A stretch of DNA of 28,264 nt from a virus. Shown piece by piece: positions 20,651 to 28,264 of the stretch. Location: IMG/VR virus record IMGVR_UViG_3300044695_003167, positions 1-28,264 of that record; one strand, 5' to 3'. The first letter of the stretch is position 1. Each line of letters opens with the position of its first letter. A model generated the notes under the pieces. It worked only from the letters and a program-made list of their open reading frames with translations. It was not told the DNA's origin and made no database searches. Made by a program: the position numbers and the translations under genes.

Positions 20651-21829
20651 TTACGAGCAGTTCTGATTCACCGTCCAGCTAAGGGGGCAGCGGCGGAAGC
20701 GGATGACTGCGCCGTATTCAGGGATACCGGGCTGCGCGCCGTAGCCGAGGATGCCACGGAAGTAGCCGATATTGCCGTCCTTGTTGCAGTCATTGTCCTG
20801 AATGTTGCGCCACTCGAAGTTGCCGAGGTAGTCCTGCGGCTTGAACTTCATCGGGCCAGCCGTGAGGGAGGCACCGGGGATGGCGAACTTGACCACCTGA
20901 TTGCTCGCGATGAAGAGGTCTTCATACTGAGCGGTGTAGTAGTCAGGATTGACTTCCGCATCGTCACCAGCCGCACTGGCCGGGAGGTAGAACGGAACAT
21001 TCACCCAAGCGCCACCAACCAGATTCCAGCGAGGAGCCTGAATGTCGATCTTGTGCTTGAAGCCTTCAAGGTTCACGAAGGAACCGCGAGGACCAAGGAG
21101 GCGATCATTGGCGTTGTTCGACCAGCGGATGTTGTTCAGGGTCGTCTCGTTGTTGACGAGAGTGGCCTGAGCTTCACGGCTAAGGATGAGCGGAAGGACG
21201 GGCTGGCCGTATTCGTTGGTGCCAAGACCGTTGTTCTGGTGAGCGCCGTCAGCGACGAGGCGGTCATACCAGTAGTCGAGCATTTCACGATTAATGGTGC
21301 CGATGGTGCCAGTGCCGAAGGCAGAGCTGGAAGTCGTCATGGACGAGTCAGCGACAGCCTTGTTGGAGCAGACGGAGGTGAACTCCGTTTTGCGCTGGAC
21401 GGACCAAGCGTATTTGGAGTTGTTCTGAAGGTTGCGCAGAATGTGCGAACCCTGTTGAACGATTTCCCAAGCCATACGACCGTCTTCGATACAAATCTTT
21501 TCAGATTCGACAGCAGCCTTCTTGAGGCTCATCGTGCGACGAGTAGAGGCTTGATAGACCGTTGCGGTAGGAGGAGAGCAGGAACCGCCAGCATCGCCTT
21601 CGCCGCCGTCATTGAAGCCGTAGGTTTGGAAGGTGATAGCCGAAGAAAGCGGCATACTGCGCTCGAAAACCAAAAAGTTCGGAGATGCTGACATTCCGTC
21701 AGGCCAACGTGTTTTCGGGACGATTTCCTCAGTATCCCAAGGAGAAGTTGCCCAGTTGCGATACATGGTATCGCTAGAAAGGCGGTTTGCTTCGGAAACG
21801 AAGTAATTATTAAGATCGGTGCAGGCCAT
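20651..21829 (-). CDS. Probable major capsid protein, 392 aa
   Basis: I start at ATG 21829 (MACTDLNNYFVSEANRLSSD); an extension to 21907 would add 26 residues that look non-coding. Length and position (after portal and scaffold, before tail genes) and a following strong terminator fit the major capsid protein, the shell subunit. The sequence has long helices (RTMSLKKAAVESEKICIEDG), a beta-rich C-terminal half and a sizeable number of Cys, as in some capsids. HK97-fold membership is assumed from context, not from a motif. No Shine-Dalgarno is present. Confidence 0.8.
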   Translation of the reverse strand: MACTDLNNYFVSEANRLSSDTMYRNWATSPWDTEEIVPKTRWPDGMSASPNFLVFERSMPLSSAITFQTYGFNDGGEGDAGGSCSPPTATVYQASTRRTMSLKKAAVESEKICIEDGRMAWEIVQQGSHILRNLQNNSKYAWSVQRKTEFTSVCSNKAVADSSMTTSSSAFGTGTIGTINREMLDYWYDRLVADGAHQNNGLGTNEYGQPVLPLILSREAQATLVNNETTLNNIRWSNNANDRLLGPRGSFVNLEGFKHKIDIQAPRWNLVGGAWVNVPFYLPASAAGDDAEVNPDYYTAQYEDLFIASNQVVKFAIPGASLTAGPMKFKPQDYLGNFEWRNIQDNDCNKDGNIGYFRGILGYGAQPGIPEYGAVIRFRRCPLSWTVNQNCS

Positions 21830-22018
21830 GGTGGTAAGTGCCCTGTGGGCGGAGAGAGGTGATTTTGAGGGATAGCTTTTTGTGAACAAACAAAGTGCTA
21901 TCGGCACGCGCCGTAGCTGTCTGTTCTGCTTTCCATCCGAGCGAAGATGAACACCGTTGCCGGTGGGTTTAAGCTCTTGATGCCTCTTTCCGTGGGTGAG
22001 CGGTCCTACGACATGAGA
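21830..22018. other. Gap between HNH gene and capsid gene, with small GNRA hairpin
   Basis: No gene is seen in these 189 bp, one of the longest gaps in the window. Reading the minus strand, CACCG-GCAA-CGGTG (plus positions 21952-21965) forms a perfect 5-bp stem with a GNRA tetraloop. I found no clear promoter or T-tract. The gap is the leader of the capsid gene and may hold its promoter or be leftover from HNH insertion. Confidence 0.4.
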
Positions 22019-22840
22019 CTAACGCATTTTCTGCTCGTTGCCGGTCTTTTGGCACAGGGCATTCCACCTGTCAACAAAATCTTCTGGAAGCGTATCGTTT
22101 TTCTTGAAATTATCCACGCCCCAAAGAGGCCGCAGATTGCTAAAGTGATTCAGCATATACACCTCCTCTTTGTCTGTTGCCGCCGCAATCGGAATGTAAT
22201 GGTCGATATGCCACAGGTGACGATTCGACCAATACATGCCATCGACAAACTGTGATTCTAGGTGCTGGCAAAAGTGCCCCCAAGTGCATCCAAGAATCTC
22301 CCTTGATACCCTGTCCTTTCCATGTCCACGCTCAGATAGGGCTGTTCTAATCCTAGCCCGCAGCCGTCCAGACACAACAAACAAGGGATCGGTGGCTCGT
22401 TTCTCTCTTTGGTAAGCGTTGAATTTATCCTTCTTCTCAGGTTTGGCCCTATACCTCTTGAAGTAGGAGGACATTTTATCTGGATTCTCCTTAGCCCACT
22501 TTCGACTTAGAAGTAGGTGGCGCTCCTTATTGTTCTCAGACCAACGCTTATTGTTCGCCAAAATCCTTTCGCGATTCTTTCGATAGTATTCCTTCTCCTT
22601 GGCCTTGTGCTTCTTATGCTGAAGGCGTGAATACTCGCGAGCCTTTTCTGGATTAGCGGCCCTCCTTTTGTTGGCGCTCTGCCTGCACCTCTCCATGAGA
22701 ACAGCCTTCCTATCGGAAGTCACCCAGTATTCGTTCCCATTGTGGAAGCGGTAGAAAAACAGCCCGTCTTCTCGTTGTTCCCAACGCTTCCTCTTGATTG
22801 GAGCGTCATTCTGTGATCCCATAAGGACATCGGTATTCAT
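22019..22840 (-). CDS. Free-standing HNH homing-type endonuclease, 273 aa
   Basis: The C-terminal HNH module is clear: H211-I-D213-H214 (LWHIDHYIPI), N235 in HFSNLRPLWG and N244 (VDNFKKND). Residues about 50-150 are a highly basic, repeat-like helix region (NKRRAANPEKAREY, YYRKNRERILANNKRW, RKWAKENPDK) as in many phage HNH nucleases. It lies between scaffold and capsid genes in the same direction, with gaps on both sides, while the flanking head genes are otherwise tightly packed. Free-standing homing endonucleases typically invade such sites. It would cut phages that lack it at or near this site. Confidence 0.9.
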   Translation of the reverse strand: MNTDVLMGSQNDAPIKRKRWEQREDGLFFYRFHNGNEYWVTSDRKAVLMERCRQSANKRRAANPEKAREYSRLQHKKHKAKEKEYYRKNRERILANNKRWSENNKERHLLLSRKWAKENPDKMSSYFKRYRAKPEKKDKFNAYQREKRATDPLFVVSGRLRARIRTALSERGHGKDRVSREILGCTWGHFCQHLESQFVDGMYWSNRHLWHIDHYIPIAAATDKEEVYMLNHFSNLRPLWGVDNFKKNDTLPEDFVDRWNALCQKTGNEQKMR

Positions 22841-22861
22841 AATGTGTCTGTGATTACTGAA

Positions 22862-22895
22862 GAGGCCCGCATGGATTCGTAGTCCAGCGGGCCTC
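22862..22895. terminator. Strong hairpin between scaffold and HNH genes
   Basis: GAGGCCCGC (22862-22870) pairs perfectly with GCGGGCCTC (22887-22895), and TGGA/TCCA can extend the stem past one unpaired A, leaving a 7-nt loop. A TCTTTT run follows on the plus strand; on the minus strand only CTCTTC follows. As both flanking genes are on the minus strand, the best reading is an imperfect terminator or RNA 3' end after the scaffold gene. Its loop core resembles the hairpin at 9573-9600. Confidence 0.6.
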
Positions 22896-22922
22896 GTCTT
22901 TTAACTCAATGTTGGCTTGGCG

Positions 22923-24122
22923 TCAACTCGCCCTCTGTGCATTCTGGAATCGACTCCAAGAGCTTTCCCAGTCAAGGCCTCCGGGTTCTGGAGCGGCCTC
23001 CTTCACGGGCTGATTGACATTCGTGCTCACATTTGGCTTGGCGCTGTTCCGCTTCGCCATTTCCTCTTGAAGCTGAGTCACACGCTGCTTTTCAGCGGCG
23101 TAAAGGTCATTCAGCTTGGTAACGAGTGGTGCCAGTTTGGCAGCAAGGGCGCGATTCGCAGGCGTGTCCTCAAACCTTGAGGTCTTCATGGCCTCAAGCA
23201 CCTCTGGATGCTCCTTCAAGAAAGCAAACTTCTCGTTGATCTGCTTCTCGACAGCTTCGTTGGCAGAGCGGAAAGCGGCTTCATCAGCCTCCGCCTTCTT
23301 CTTGGCCTCCGTCTCCGCGATGTAGGACAGCTCCTTCTTCGCGTTCTCGGCGTTGTCGATCATCGACTGAGACTTGGCGAGGATTTCCCGAAGACTCTTG
23401 GCGTGTCCGGCCAGTTCGGCGGCATCCATTGGATTCCAGTCGCTAGTCAACTCACGAAGGGCACGACGCAGTTCGATGGGATCATCCTTGCGCATAGCCT
23501 CTTTGAGGATGTCAGGAGAAACGTCGTAGGAGCGAGCAAGCTCCTCAACAGCCGCTCCAAGCTCCTCAGAGGGACGAATAATCTCCTCCTGAAACTGGCG
23601 CGAATTTACAACATCGTGGACGCTACGGAACTTCTCGTTCTCGGCATCGCGCTCTTCAAGCTCCTTGATGCGCTTTTCGTATTGAGTCAGGTCTTTGCCC
23701 TCAAACTCGGCCAGCTTTTTCTTGGCCTCTTCGATTTCGATAAGGCGCTCTTGAAGCTCCTTGTCCTTGATGGGAAGCTGCTTTTCCTTCAACTCAGAAA
23801 GCTCTGTGCGAAGCGTGGAAAGCTCATCCTTCATGGACTTCCAAGTCTTCACAGCCTCGGGCGTTGCGTGCTTTTTAGTCGGAAAGTCCTCGGGAATCTC
23901 GCCGTCATCGGCTTTGGTGGTTTCCTCGGTCTTAGTTGTCTCCTCGACCGTTGTTTCCACCGCTTTATCGACAGGTTTCTCAACGGACGATTCCGGCTCC
24001 TTGGCCTTCGTGAACTCGTTGAAGCGTTCCATCATCACCGTGGCGTCGAAGTTGCCTTCTCCGGGAACGGTTTCGATGGCGATATTTGGATCAGGGACGG
24101 CTACTGCTGGTGCTGGTGTCAT
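22923..24122 (-). CDS. Scaffold protein, 399 aa, coiled-coil
   Basis: The protein is very rich in Glu, Lys, Ala and Leu and is predicted by eye as long coiled-coil (about 95-165 and 230-375), with an acidic, Thr-rich disordered N-terminal part (40-75). This composition, with position between portal and capsid, is that of phage scaffolds, which template shell assembly and then leave. The C-terminus (about 385-399, ESSWSRFQNAQRAS) is a likely capsid-binding tail by family habit. No protease motif is seen. Confidence 0.75.
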   Translation of the reverse strand: MTPAPAVAVPDPNIAIETVPGEGNFDATVMMERFNEFTKAKEPESSVEKPVDKAVETTVEETTKTEETTKADDGEIPEDFPTKKHATPEAVKTWKSMKDELSTLRTELSELKEKQLPIKDKELQERLIEIEEAKKKLAEFEGKDLTQYEKRIKELEERDAENEKFRSVHDVVNSRQFQEEIIRPSEELGAAVEELARSYDVSPDILKEAMRKDDPIELRRALRELTSDWNPMDAAELAGHAKSLREILAKSQSMIDNAENAKKELSYIAETEAKKKAEADEAAFRSANEAVEKQINEKFAFLKEHPEVLEAMKTSRFEDTPANRALAAKLAPLVTKLNDLYAAEKQRVTQLQEEMAKRNSAKPNVSTNVNQPVKEAAPEPGGLDWESSWSRFQNAQRAS

Positions 24123-24127
24123 AGTTG

Positions 24128-24445
24128 TTATTGGCGGGGTTCAAAATACTGTTCGTTGTAGTGGTCAAACGGAGGTGGCAGCTCTCCATTCGCGCCCTTC
24201 TTGATGGTCGTAAGCGACTTTAGCATCCGAAGGAACCGGCGCTCGCCAGCCATGACTTCGTGCGTTGCGGCAATGATCTTCTCAGCGTGTTCAGGCTGTG
24301 AGCGATAGACCAGCTTAATGAACTCATCACTCGGCTCCGTGTGCTCTTTGATTACCTCGACAGCGCGTTTAAAAACGTCGCTCTCGATGAGTTGCTTCAG
24401 TTGTGGCGCTAGGCCGTCTTCCAGCCATTGTTGTTGTAGGGTCAT
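24128..24445 (-). CDS. Hypothetical head-region protein, 105 aa
   Basis: ATG at 24445 overlaps the portal TGA (ATGA). The product (MTLQQQWLEDGLAPQLKQLI) is all-helical by pattern, with a C-terminal Pro-Phe-Asp-His-Tyr segment (PPPFDHYNEQYFEPRQ). No motif recognised. Coupling to portal and place before scaffold suggests a head assembly helper, but this is only context. Confidence 0.65.
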   Translation of the reverse strand: MTLQQQWLEDGLAPQLKQLIESDVFKRAVEVIKEHTEPSDEFIKLVYRSQPEHAEKIIAATHEVMAGERRFLRMLKSLTTIKKGANGELPPPFDHYNEQYFEPRQ

Positions 24446-26721
24446 GCGGGTGTATTAGCTCGTTGGAGTTGTGCCATCGCGGACTTGCGAGAGAGGTCAG
24501 CGGCGAACTCCTGCTGTTTTAGGGCCATCTTTTGAGCTGCCTCCTGTTGACGCTGCTGCATCTTGGCTCGGAACTCCTCTTCGCGCTGGTCCATCTTAAT
24601 GCGCCACTCTGCCAGCATCTTTTCGATGTCGGTCGGTCCTTGGTCCTGTTGAGGCTGTCCGCCTTGTGCTTCGGCCTGTTGAGCCTGACGCGCCTCTTCC
24701 TTTTGCAGGTGGCGAGTGCCGTTCGTGATGATTTCGTTGAACTGCTGCAACTGCTGGCGGAACAATGGGGCATCGTTGCCGGTGTAGCCTTCGAGCGTCT
24801 GTGCGGCGTGGTCGAAAATCTTTGCCATCGGAGGCACGATTTCCGCGTAAAGCGCCGGATTCTGTCCCGCCTCATCAAACTGCTGGTAGTATTCCGACAG
24901 CTTGCCGATGTGGATTTCGAGGTGAACCCGCTTATTCTCGTTTGGCAGGATCATCTGGTCGAAGCCCTGAGCTAGAGCCACGTTCTGAGAGTCAGCAATC
25001 GCAGCATCAATCGGAGGACGCTGTTCGGCTCCGGGAGGCTGCGTGAGTTGATTAGCGATGTCCCAGCCAGCCACAGAGGCAGTCTGAAGGCGCACCAACT
25101 GCTGCTTGCCGTAATCGTCGTAGTAGGGATACAGGCCCATCAGGGACTCGTAGCTAAGGCGACGGGCGGCAGGAGAACCAGAGCCAATCGTTCGCGCAGC
25201 TTTCGTGTAGCGGAGGTCAATCTTCTCAAGAGCCTCCATCGGAATACCATCTTCGAGGCAGCGTTCAAACCACTCCCAAACGTATTGTCCGCCCGGATCG
25301 CCACGTTCGTAGCCCTTCCGCAGCATCCGGCGCACGACCTGATTAAACAGGCGGTCAAGAGGCTGCATGAACAGGTTGATTTCCGTGACGGAGAGCTGGG
25401 CATTCAAGTCCAAGCGGGCCATCGCCTCGAACTTGGAAATCTCGCGTCCGGTATCGAGGGTCTTGGTCGAAGTGTATTGACCAATGTTGGTCCCGACCGC
25501 CTGCTGAAGCATTTCCGTAGCAGGGATGAGTGAACGGCTGATGTCGGGTGGTTGCTGCTGGATGAAGGTGGCTCCCGGTGTGGCAAGAAAGCCAAAGCCA
25601 TAGGGAACGATGCGAAAGTTCTCGACAGCCTCCTCGCTTTCAACCTGCCAAGTGGGACCGCTGGCAAAGGCCACATCCACAGCCTTGTTTCGCAGGCGCA
25701 TAAGCTGCTGCATGGCGTTGAACATGTCAGCGCCAAGGCCGCGAACCCCGTGGAAGGTGGCGTTCGTGCCGATACCCTTCGTAAAGAAGATGAAAGCCTC
25801 CTGAGCAGAACGGTAAACACCCTGCTTGTAGAACAGGAAGTCCTCCTTGGTGCCATCGTTGGATGCCAAGGCGCTTTCAGCGAAGATCATCAGGCTAATC
25901 GTGCCGTCATTCTCGCGCACCCACATGTAAATCAGCGGGATCGTCGGGCCAGTCTCCCCTAGAACGAGGTCGTTATTCTTCCAACGCTGCTCCCAGTCCA
26001 TCCAGTTATAGGGGTCGATGATCTGCGGATAGGCGTTCTGCATCGCCCGTTTCAAGGCGTCAACGTTCCAGCCCTCATCCTCGGCATACTCTCCCAACTG
26101 GATATACTTCATCAACTGGTCCGGCTGCTCCAGTTTCTTCATGGCCGCATACTGAATCGCGTCCTCACAGGTGCGAGTCTGGCGAGGTATTTTCAGGTAG
26201 GACAGGCTGGTTACGTCCCATTGCCAGTTATTCGGATCGGGGAAGTAGGCAATTCCAGTGCCATGCAGAGTCCGGTAGTGCGGAATGAAGGCGTAACGGT
26301 AGAAAAACTCAGGCCACGACCGAATTGTCCTACTGAGGTGTAGGGAAATACGCTGCGAAAGGTTCTGGCGCTCGGAGATGTCGCCATACTTGGTTTGGAC
26401 ATCAATCAGGCCTTCGGAGCCGGTAATAAGGTCCATGAACGCCGCAACAGACTGGTCGAGAAAGGACTTCGCATCGCCGGGGTTGAAGTTGGACATGTAG
26501 CCCAAGCCCTGCTTTTGGAGCATCGCTGGGTCGTAAGGCTCACGACCATCGACCATTGCCTGCACTTTTGCCATCTGCTGATTGCTGGCTAGATCGGCCT
26601 GCTGCATGCGGAACCAAAGGGAACGAGCGCCATCAACAGACTGGATACGGCGAGCGAGTGGTTTGCCCTCCGTGTCAACGACGGGTGGAGCGTAATTATT
26701 GAGGGCGGTAGGAAGTTCCAT
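24442..26721 (-). CDS. Portal protein, 759 aa
   Basis: The 759-aa protein fits large portal proteins that form the dodecameric ring at the head vertex through which the terminase feeds DNA. Features: N-terminal region with Arg-rich helix, a central core (about 100-470) with WPEFFYRYAFIPHYRTLHGT and NKAVDVAFASGPTW, clip- and crown-like helices later, and a Gln-rich coiled-coil C-terminus (about 655-759: KEEARQAQQAEAQGGQPQQD, then QQRQQEAAQKMALKQQEFA), like the barrel of podovirus portals. Gene order portal-scaffold-capsid agrees. The size is near T7/P22-type portals. Start ATG at 26721. Confidence 0.85.
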   Translation of the reverse strand: MELPTALNNYAPPVVDTEGKPLARRIQSVDGARSLWFRMQQADLASNQQMAKVQAMVDGREPYDPAMLQKQGLGYMSNFNPGDAKSFLDQSVAAFMDLITGSEGLIDVQTKYGDISERQNLSQRISLHLSRTIRSWPEFFYRYAFIPHYRTLHGTGIAYFPDPNNWQWDVTSLSYLKIPRQTRTCEDAIQYAAMKKLEQPDQLMKYIQLGEYAEDEGWNVDALKRAMQNAYPQIIDPYNWMDWEQRWKNNDLVLGETGPTIPLIYMWVRENDGTISLMIFAESALASNDGTKEDFLFYKQGVYRSAQEAFIFFTKGIGTNATFHGVRGLGADMFNAMQQLMRLRNKAVDVAFASGPTWQVESEEAVENFRIVPYGFGFLATPGATFIQQQPPDISRSLIPATEMLQQAVGTNIGQYTSTKTLDTGREISKFEAMARLDLNAQLSVTEINLFMQPLDRLFNQVVRRMLRKGYERGDPGGQYVWEWFERCLEDGIPMEALEKIDLRYTKAARTIGSGSPAARRLSYESLMGLYPYYDDYGKQQLVRLQTASVAGWDIANQLTQPPGAEQRPPIDAAIADSQNVALAQGFDQMILPNENKRVHLEIHIGKLSEYYQQFDEAGQNPALYAEIVPPMAKIFDHAAQTLEGYTGNDAPLFRQQLQQFNEIITNGTRHLQKEEARQAQQAEAQGGQPQQDQGPTDIEKMLAEWRIKMDQREEEFRAKMQQRQQEAAQKMALKQQEFAADLSRKSAMAQLQRANTPA

Positions 26722-26723
26722 AA

Positions 26724-27140
26724 TCAGCCGATAGTCCCACCCTTTGCTTGAGAATCAAGAGTGTTTTCGGTCCCTGAAGTAAACCCATTCGAGTCCACGC
26801 CAGTCAAAATCAGCTTCGGCTGAAGCAGGGGCGTAAGTTCTGTTTCCAGCGAGAACAGTGAACAGCCTTTCATGGTTAGCTTTGTGATGGCCTCATTCAC
26901 CACATCCACGATTCCAGACAACGCCTGCATGGTGATGAACTTCTCATCGAACTGAATAGCCGCTTTGATGACGCGCATGCCCTCAGTCGTTCGGGCAATA
27001 TCGCCAGTTACTTTGCCCTCTTTATCGACAATGAGAGACAGGACGCCCTCGCTTGGATTGCCGGTTCGAGGCTCCATCACCCAGCCGATTTCAGATGGGC
27101 GGATGACGTGTTGGCCGGATGCTGGTTCGGTGGTGTTCAT
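26724..27140 (-). CDS. Hypothetical protein upstream of portal, 138 aa
   Basis: ATG at 27140, 3 nt after the upstream stop, and TGA 2 nt before the portal ATG. The product has a beta-like core (GVLSLIVDKEGKVTGDIART), a helix (ALSGIVDVVNEAITKLTMKG) and a Thr/Ser/Gly-rich end (GVDSNGFTSGTENTLDSQAK). No catalytic residue pattern or membrane segment. It may be a head assembly or small terminase-like protein, but I cannot support a name. Confidence 0.65.
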   Translation of the reverse strand: MNTTEPASGQHVIRPSEIGWVMEPRTGNPSEGVLSLIVDKEGKVTGDIARTTEGMRVIKAAIQFDEKFITMQALSGIVDVVNEAITKLTMKGCSLFSLETELTPLLQPKLILTGVDSNGFTSGTENTLDSQAKGGTIG

Positions 27141-27143
27141 GGA

Positions 27144-28226
27144 TTAGATTTTCTTCACCCACTTAGCCTTGCCAGAAAGCACCAAACCATTCGAGGTATT
27201 GGCAATCTCAGCCTCGACCTGCTCATTGGTGACATCCAAGGCCTTCGCGATGTCAGCAACCTTTTGCGACTTGGCAGCTACCAGACGACCAATCTGCGTC
27301 CCAAGGAACGTCGGATGCTGCTTTTTAGGAGTGTCACCGCTAGGCTGAACGTCGGCGGTGCGCGGCGTCGATGAGTCTGCGGCACTTGCCCCTGCCGCAG
27401 CAGTCCCAGCCTTAACTGAATCAATGGGGAGATTTTTGAGAAGGAGGTCGGTAAGTGAACCGTCCTTGCAGCCGTGAATGACGATAGAAACGCCATCCCA
27501 AGGCTTTTTGTGCGACTCGTTGGGCTGAATGCCTTCAACGTCATCGCAGACAATCGAATCACCCTGCTTGCGATACTTGGCTGTGCGCCAGTTGTGTTGA
27601 ATCAGCGTGGTTGCGTGCGCGTGAGGAACGATTTCATGGCGCATTGCCACGTCAAAAGGCTCCATCGGCATACGGGACCAAGGAGCGATCTTGTCCACCG
27701 AAGGCAGTTTGACCGAGTAAGTCGATAGATGCGGCGGATAGATGCCGGTGCCGACCATGTGATCCTCGCCATTGGCAGGAATGGGGCCATCTGGCGTCAT
27801 CTCAAAGCCGCGAGTAGGCGTGACGCAGCCCATGTAAGGCTTATTGGCCTCCACATACTCGTCGTGGATACGGTCTAGCCAGCCAGCGACCATTGGATCA
27901 TTGTCCAGCTCGAAAAAGTAGAAGGCCTCCTTGATGCCAAGGCCGTGAATCTTTGCCGCTGCCAGCTTGAAGTGACGATTCGGAGCGATGGGCCATCCTG
28001 TGAGATTCAAAGGAACAGGCAAGAAATGCGCGTCCTGAAACAGGGGCTTCAACTCAGCCATAAACTCGTTTGCCGGTTGCTTCACTGGCTCGTCAGGAAT
28101 GACGGCAAGGATGTGGCGAGGATAGGGGCCAAACTTCTTGAGTAGTTCTGCTTTTTTGGCGAGCAGATGAACGTCAGACTGCGATACGGGGATTGCTAGG
28201 ATCATTATGCCGGACTTAGTAGTCAC
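27144..28226 (-). CDS. Glycosyltransferase-like protein with C-terminal HTH-like domain
   Basis: Residues about 8-260 look like a GT-A glycosyltransferase: a Rossmann-like start (IMILAIPVSQSDVHLLAKKA), the metal-binding-like D108-N-D110 in FFELDNDP, and later HNWRTAKYRKQGD and HGCKDGSL segments. A Ser/Ala/Pro linker (270-305) leads to a small helical domain (309-360: KVADIAKALDVTNEQVEAEI) resembling a winged helix. It probably transfers sugar to an unknown acceptor, perhaps virion protein or DNA. I keep the GTG start at 28226, as it overlaps a TGA upstream (GTGA); ATG at 28205 is the alternative. Confidence 0.65.
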   Translation of the reverse strand: MTTKSGIMILAIPVSQSDVHLLAKKAELLKKFGPYPRHILAVIPDEPVKQPANEFMAELKPLFQDAHFLPVPLNLTGWPIAPNRHFKLAAAKIHGLGIKEAFYFFELDNDPMVAGWLDRIHDEYVEANKPYMGCVTPTRGFEMTPDGPIPANGEDHMVGTGIYPPHLSTYSVKLPSVDKIAPWSRMPMEPFDVAMRHEIVPHAHATTLIQHNWRTAKYRKQGDSIVCDDVEGIQPNESHKKPWDGVSIVIHGCKDGSLTDLLLKNLPIDSVKAGTAAAGASAADSSTPRTADVQPSGDTPKKQHPTFLGTQIGRLVAAKSQKVADIAKALDVTNEQVEAEIANTSNGLVLSGKAKWVKKI

Positions 28227-28264
28227 GGCTGTAAGGTTGGCAAGCGAAACTTACGGAATTTCAC
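28223..28264 (-). CDS. Partial C-terminus of upstream gene at window edge
   Basis: A frame open to the right edge ends with KFRKFRLPTLQP and a TGA that overlaps the GTG start of the next gene (GTGA), a junction type used repeatedly here. Only 13 codons are visible, so this is a weak call with no product. Confidence 0.35.
   Translation of the reverse strand: MKFRKFRLPTLQP

Noticed and set aside
21830-21907. N-terminal extension of the capsid protein
   Set aside because: It needs a non-ATG start, and the added residues have no coding character.
21830-22860. Group I intron around the HNH gene
   Set aside because: The capsid and scaffold frames are both complete without splicing, and I saw no convincing intron core; a free-standing gene is simpler.
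23208-24161. 317-aa plus-strand open frame
   Set aside because: Leu-rich translation is the mirror of the Glu/Lys-rich scaffold codons; no independent start or domain.

Overview
The window reads as part of a tailed double-stranded DNA bacteriophage (Caudoviricetes) genome. It contains a complete large terminase, a 759-aa portal protein, a coiled-coil scaffold, a probable major capsid protein, tail-fibre and tail-collar proteins, a lysis block with an amidase, and a replication-initiator-like protein. No rRNA, tRNA, integrase or bacterial housekeeping gene was seen. The large portal, a probable head-tail connector and the absence of tape-measure, sheath or tail-tube genes suggest a short-tailed (podovirus-like) phage, but this is inference because the genome continues past both edges. 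The host cannot be named. Nearly all start codons lack a Shine-Dalgarno sequence and most genes join through ATGA, GTGA or TAATG overlaps, which suggests a host in which Shine-Dalgarno pairing matters little.

Layout. From the right edge leftward on the minus strand (28264 to 12541) runs one long, almost gapless array. It starts with a glycosyltransferase-like protein, a small protein, portal, a small protein and scaffold. A free-standing HNH endonuclease follows, inserted between scaffold and major capsid. After the capsid gene comes a strong terminator, then small structural proteins, tail collar, fibre accessory and tail fibre. The array ends with a lysis and accessory block: small membrane proteins, holin and spanin candidates, a lipoprotein, a calcineurin-like phosphoesterase, a helix-turn-helix protein, an HExxH protein, a 33-aa membrane peptide and an AmpD-like amidase.

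A converging plus-strand operon (9627-12572) carries the replication protein, a second HNH nuclease and six small proteins. To its left lies a minus-strand operon (9480-5949): two putative virion proteins, a protein ending in 17 Thr/Pro-rich pentapeptides, and a fused GT2 glycosyltransferase/methyltransferase. The terminase large subunit stands alone on the plus strand (4126-5952). Left of it another minus-strand block runs off the edge: a Dam-type methyltransferase, two unknown proteins, a probable head-tail connector and three unknown proteins.

How the parts fit. Portal, scaffold, capsid and terminase form the head assembly and packaging set. Collar and fibre proteins bind the host. Holin, spanin-like and amidase genes release progeny. 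The Thr/Pro-rich repeat protein directly coupled to a glycosyltransferase/methyltransferase fusion is the most unusual arrangement. It suggests, without proof, a phage protein with a mucin-like tail that is modified by its own neighbouring enzyme. Two small genes (33 and 58 aa), supported by stop/start overlaps on both sides, are also annotated.
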